Origin: Pseudobacteriovorax antillogorgiicola
GTDB lineage: Bacteria > Bdellovibrionota_B > Oligoflexia > Oligoflexales > RGVZ01
Length of the DNA: 42,580 nt
Reading direction: 5' to 3'
NCBI GenBank assembly: GCA_945898195.1
Contig: CAMDHM010000024.1
Span: forward strand, 1 to 42,580
Positions within the stretch are counted from its first letter, which is position 1. Every line of letters begins with the position of its first letter. This document shows, piece by piece, positions 42,163 to 42,580 of the stretch. Below the pieces are notes generated by a model. That model ran no database searches, was not told the DNA's origin, and saw only the letters and a list, made by a program, of their open reading frames with translations. Position numbers and translations under genes: made by a program.

Positions 42163-42580
42163 CTAAAAAACCCTCCCAGCTACTTTTGGAAAAATACTCG
42201 CAGCAGGCCGACAAAGCAGCGCATTGGTTAAGACGGTCACTACAAAAATCCATCTCATTTCAAATTTCAGACAAACTGACAGAATCAGAATTTGATGTTT
42301 TAGAAAATTTGACATCTCGTTTTGCAAGGCTATGCGACATTTTGTTTCAAAAAGTGTTCCGGGCCATCGATTCAACAGAACTGGAATCGCCCGGTACGAT
42401 TATCGATGTTTTGAATCGGGCCGCAAAACGGGGAATCGTCGCCAACGACCATCTGGCCAGGGAATTGCGTGAATTACGCAACACCATCGCGCACGAATAC
42501 ACGGAAGAGCAGTTAGTAGAGTTGTTTAAAAAAATACGCAAGGTCAGCCCAGACCTTCTTGAGATTCACGAAAATACAAA
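42159..42580 (+). CDS. HepT-like HEPN protein, cut by the window end (partial)
   Basis: This frame starts with TTG at 42159, overlapping the nucleotidyltransferase stop as TTGA, and stays open to the window edge (140 codons). It is helical and contains Rx4HxY as R107-NTIA-H112-E-Y114 (ELRNTIAHEYTEE), the HEPN/HepT active-site signature. With the preceding gene it forms a second MntA-HepT-like toxin-antitoxin pair. No other start codon is available just upstream in this frame, and the ribosome site is weak, which fits translational coupling. Confidence 0.82.
   Translation, partial: MTKKPSQLLLEKYSQQADKAAHWLRRSLQKSISFQISDKLTESEFDVLENLTSRFARLCDILFQKVFRAIDSTELESPGTIIDVLNRAAKRGIVANDHLARELRELRNTIAHEYTEEQLVELFKKIRKVSPDLLEIHENT

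Noticed and set aside
1-42580. CRISPR arrays, insertion sequences, prophage genes, rRNA
   Set aside because: No regularly spaced repeats, transposase or phage structural motifs, or rRNA-like sequence was seen on either strand.

Overview
The window is chromosomal DNA of a Gram-negative bacterium. It encodes outer-membrane barrels, an OmpA-family protein, several lipoproteins with visible lipoboxes, a heptose-phosphate phosphatase and an E. coli-type DapD. Base composition is near 50% GC, and GTG and TTG starts are common. The gene mix (MoxR/DUF58/transglutaminase cluster, VKOR-DsbA fusion, OPT transporter, REC-PilZ protein, many small lipoproteins) would fit Bdellovibrionota or another former deltaproteobacterial lineage. 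That placement is inference and has not been tested. No insertion sequence, prophage, CRISPR array or rRNA was seen. There is one tRNA, tRNA-Ala(GGC).

Layout. 1-4.2 kb: the end of a plus-strand gene, then a lipoprotein/outer-membrane-barrel pair on the minus strand and a divergent repeat-tailed lipoprotein with a clear terminator. 4.3-8.7 kb: MoxR ATPase, DUF58 protein and TgpA-like transglutaminase operon. 8.6-11.7 kb, minus: VKOR-DsbA fusion, an unrecognised protein built of two copies of one domain, and prolyl aminopeptidase. 11.8-14.1 kb: tRNA-Ala, then a DUF4143-type ATPase behind a promoter carrying a perfect 18-bp palindrome, then a MntA-HepT type toxin-antitoxin pair. This is the most accessory-looking stretch. 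14.2-20.2 kb: zinc-ribbon protein, methyltransferase, DUF218 protein, OPT transporter, LTA-synthase-like sulfatase-fold enzyme. 20.2-25.5 kb: DEAD-box helicase (minus), then a small acidic protein, TPR lipoprotein, tsaD and rsmA (plus).

25.5-33.2 kb is a tightly packed minus-strand operon: secreted cysteine-peptidase-like protein, RNA uracil methyltransferase, tryptophan 2,3-dioxygenase, DapC-like aminotransferase, DapD, 2Fe-2S ferredoxin and a GT-C-like membrane protein. 33.4-35.2 kb, plus: REC-PilZ protein, CPBP protease and BFD-like ferredoxin. 35.1-38.2 kb, minus: cyclophilin, EamA permease, histone-H1-like lysine/alanine-rich protein, a 93-residue unknown, and GmhB. 38.3-42.6 kb, plus: OmpA-family protein, PKD lipoprotein, THUMP/RlmL-like methyltransferase, then a second nucleotidyltransferase/HepT pair cut by the window end.

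Most of the window is housekeeping. The best candidates for something undescribed are the duplicated-domain protein coupled to the disulfide enzyme, the palindrome-controlled ATPase next to a TA pair and a tRNA, the H1-like/93-residue/GmhB coupled trio, the dap-kynA-ferredoxin operon, and two structured leaders (helicase and REC-PilZ genes). I did not find a clear multi-gene novel defence system.
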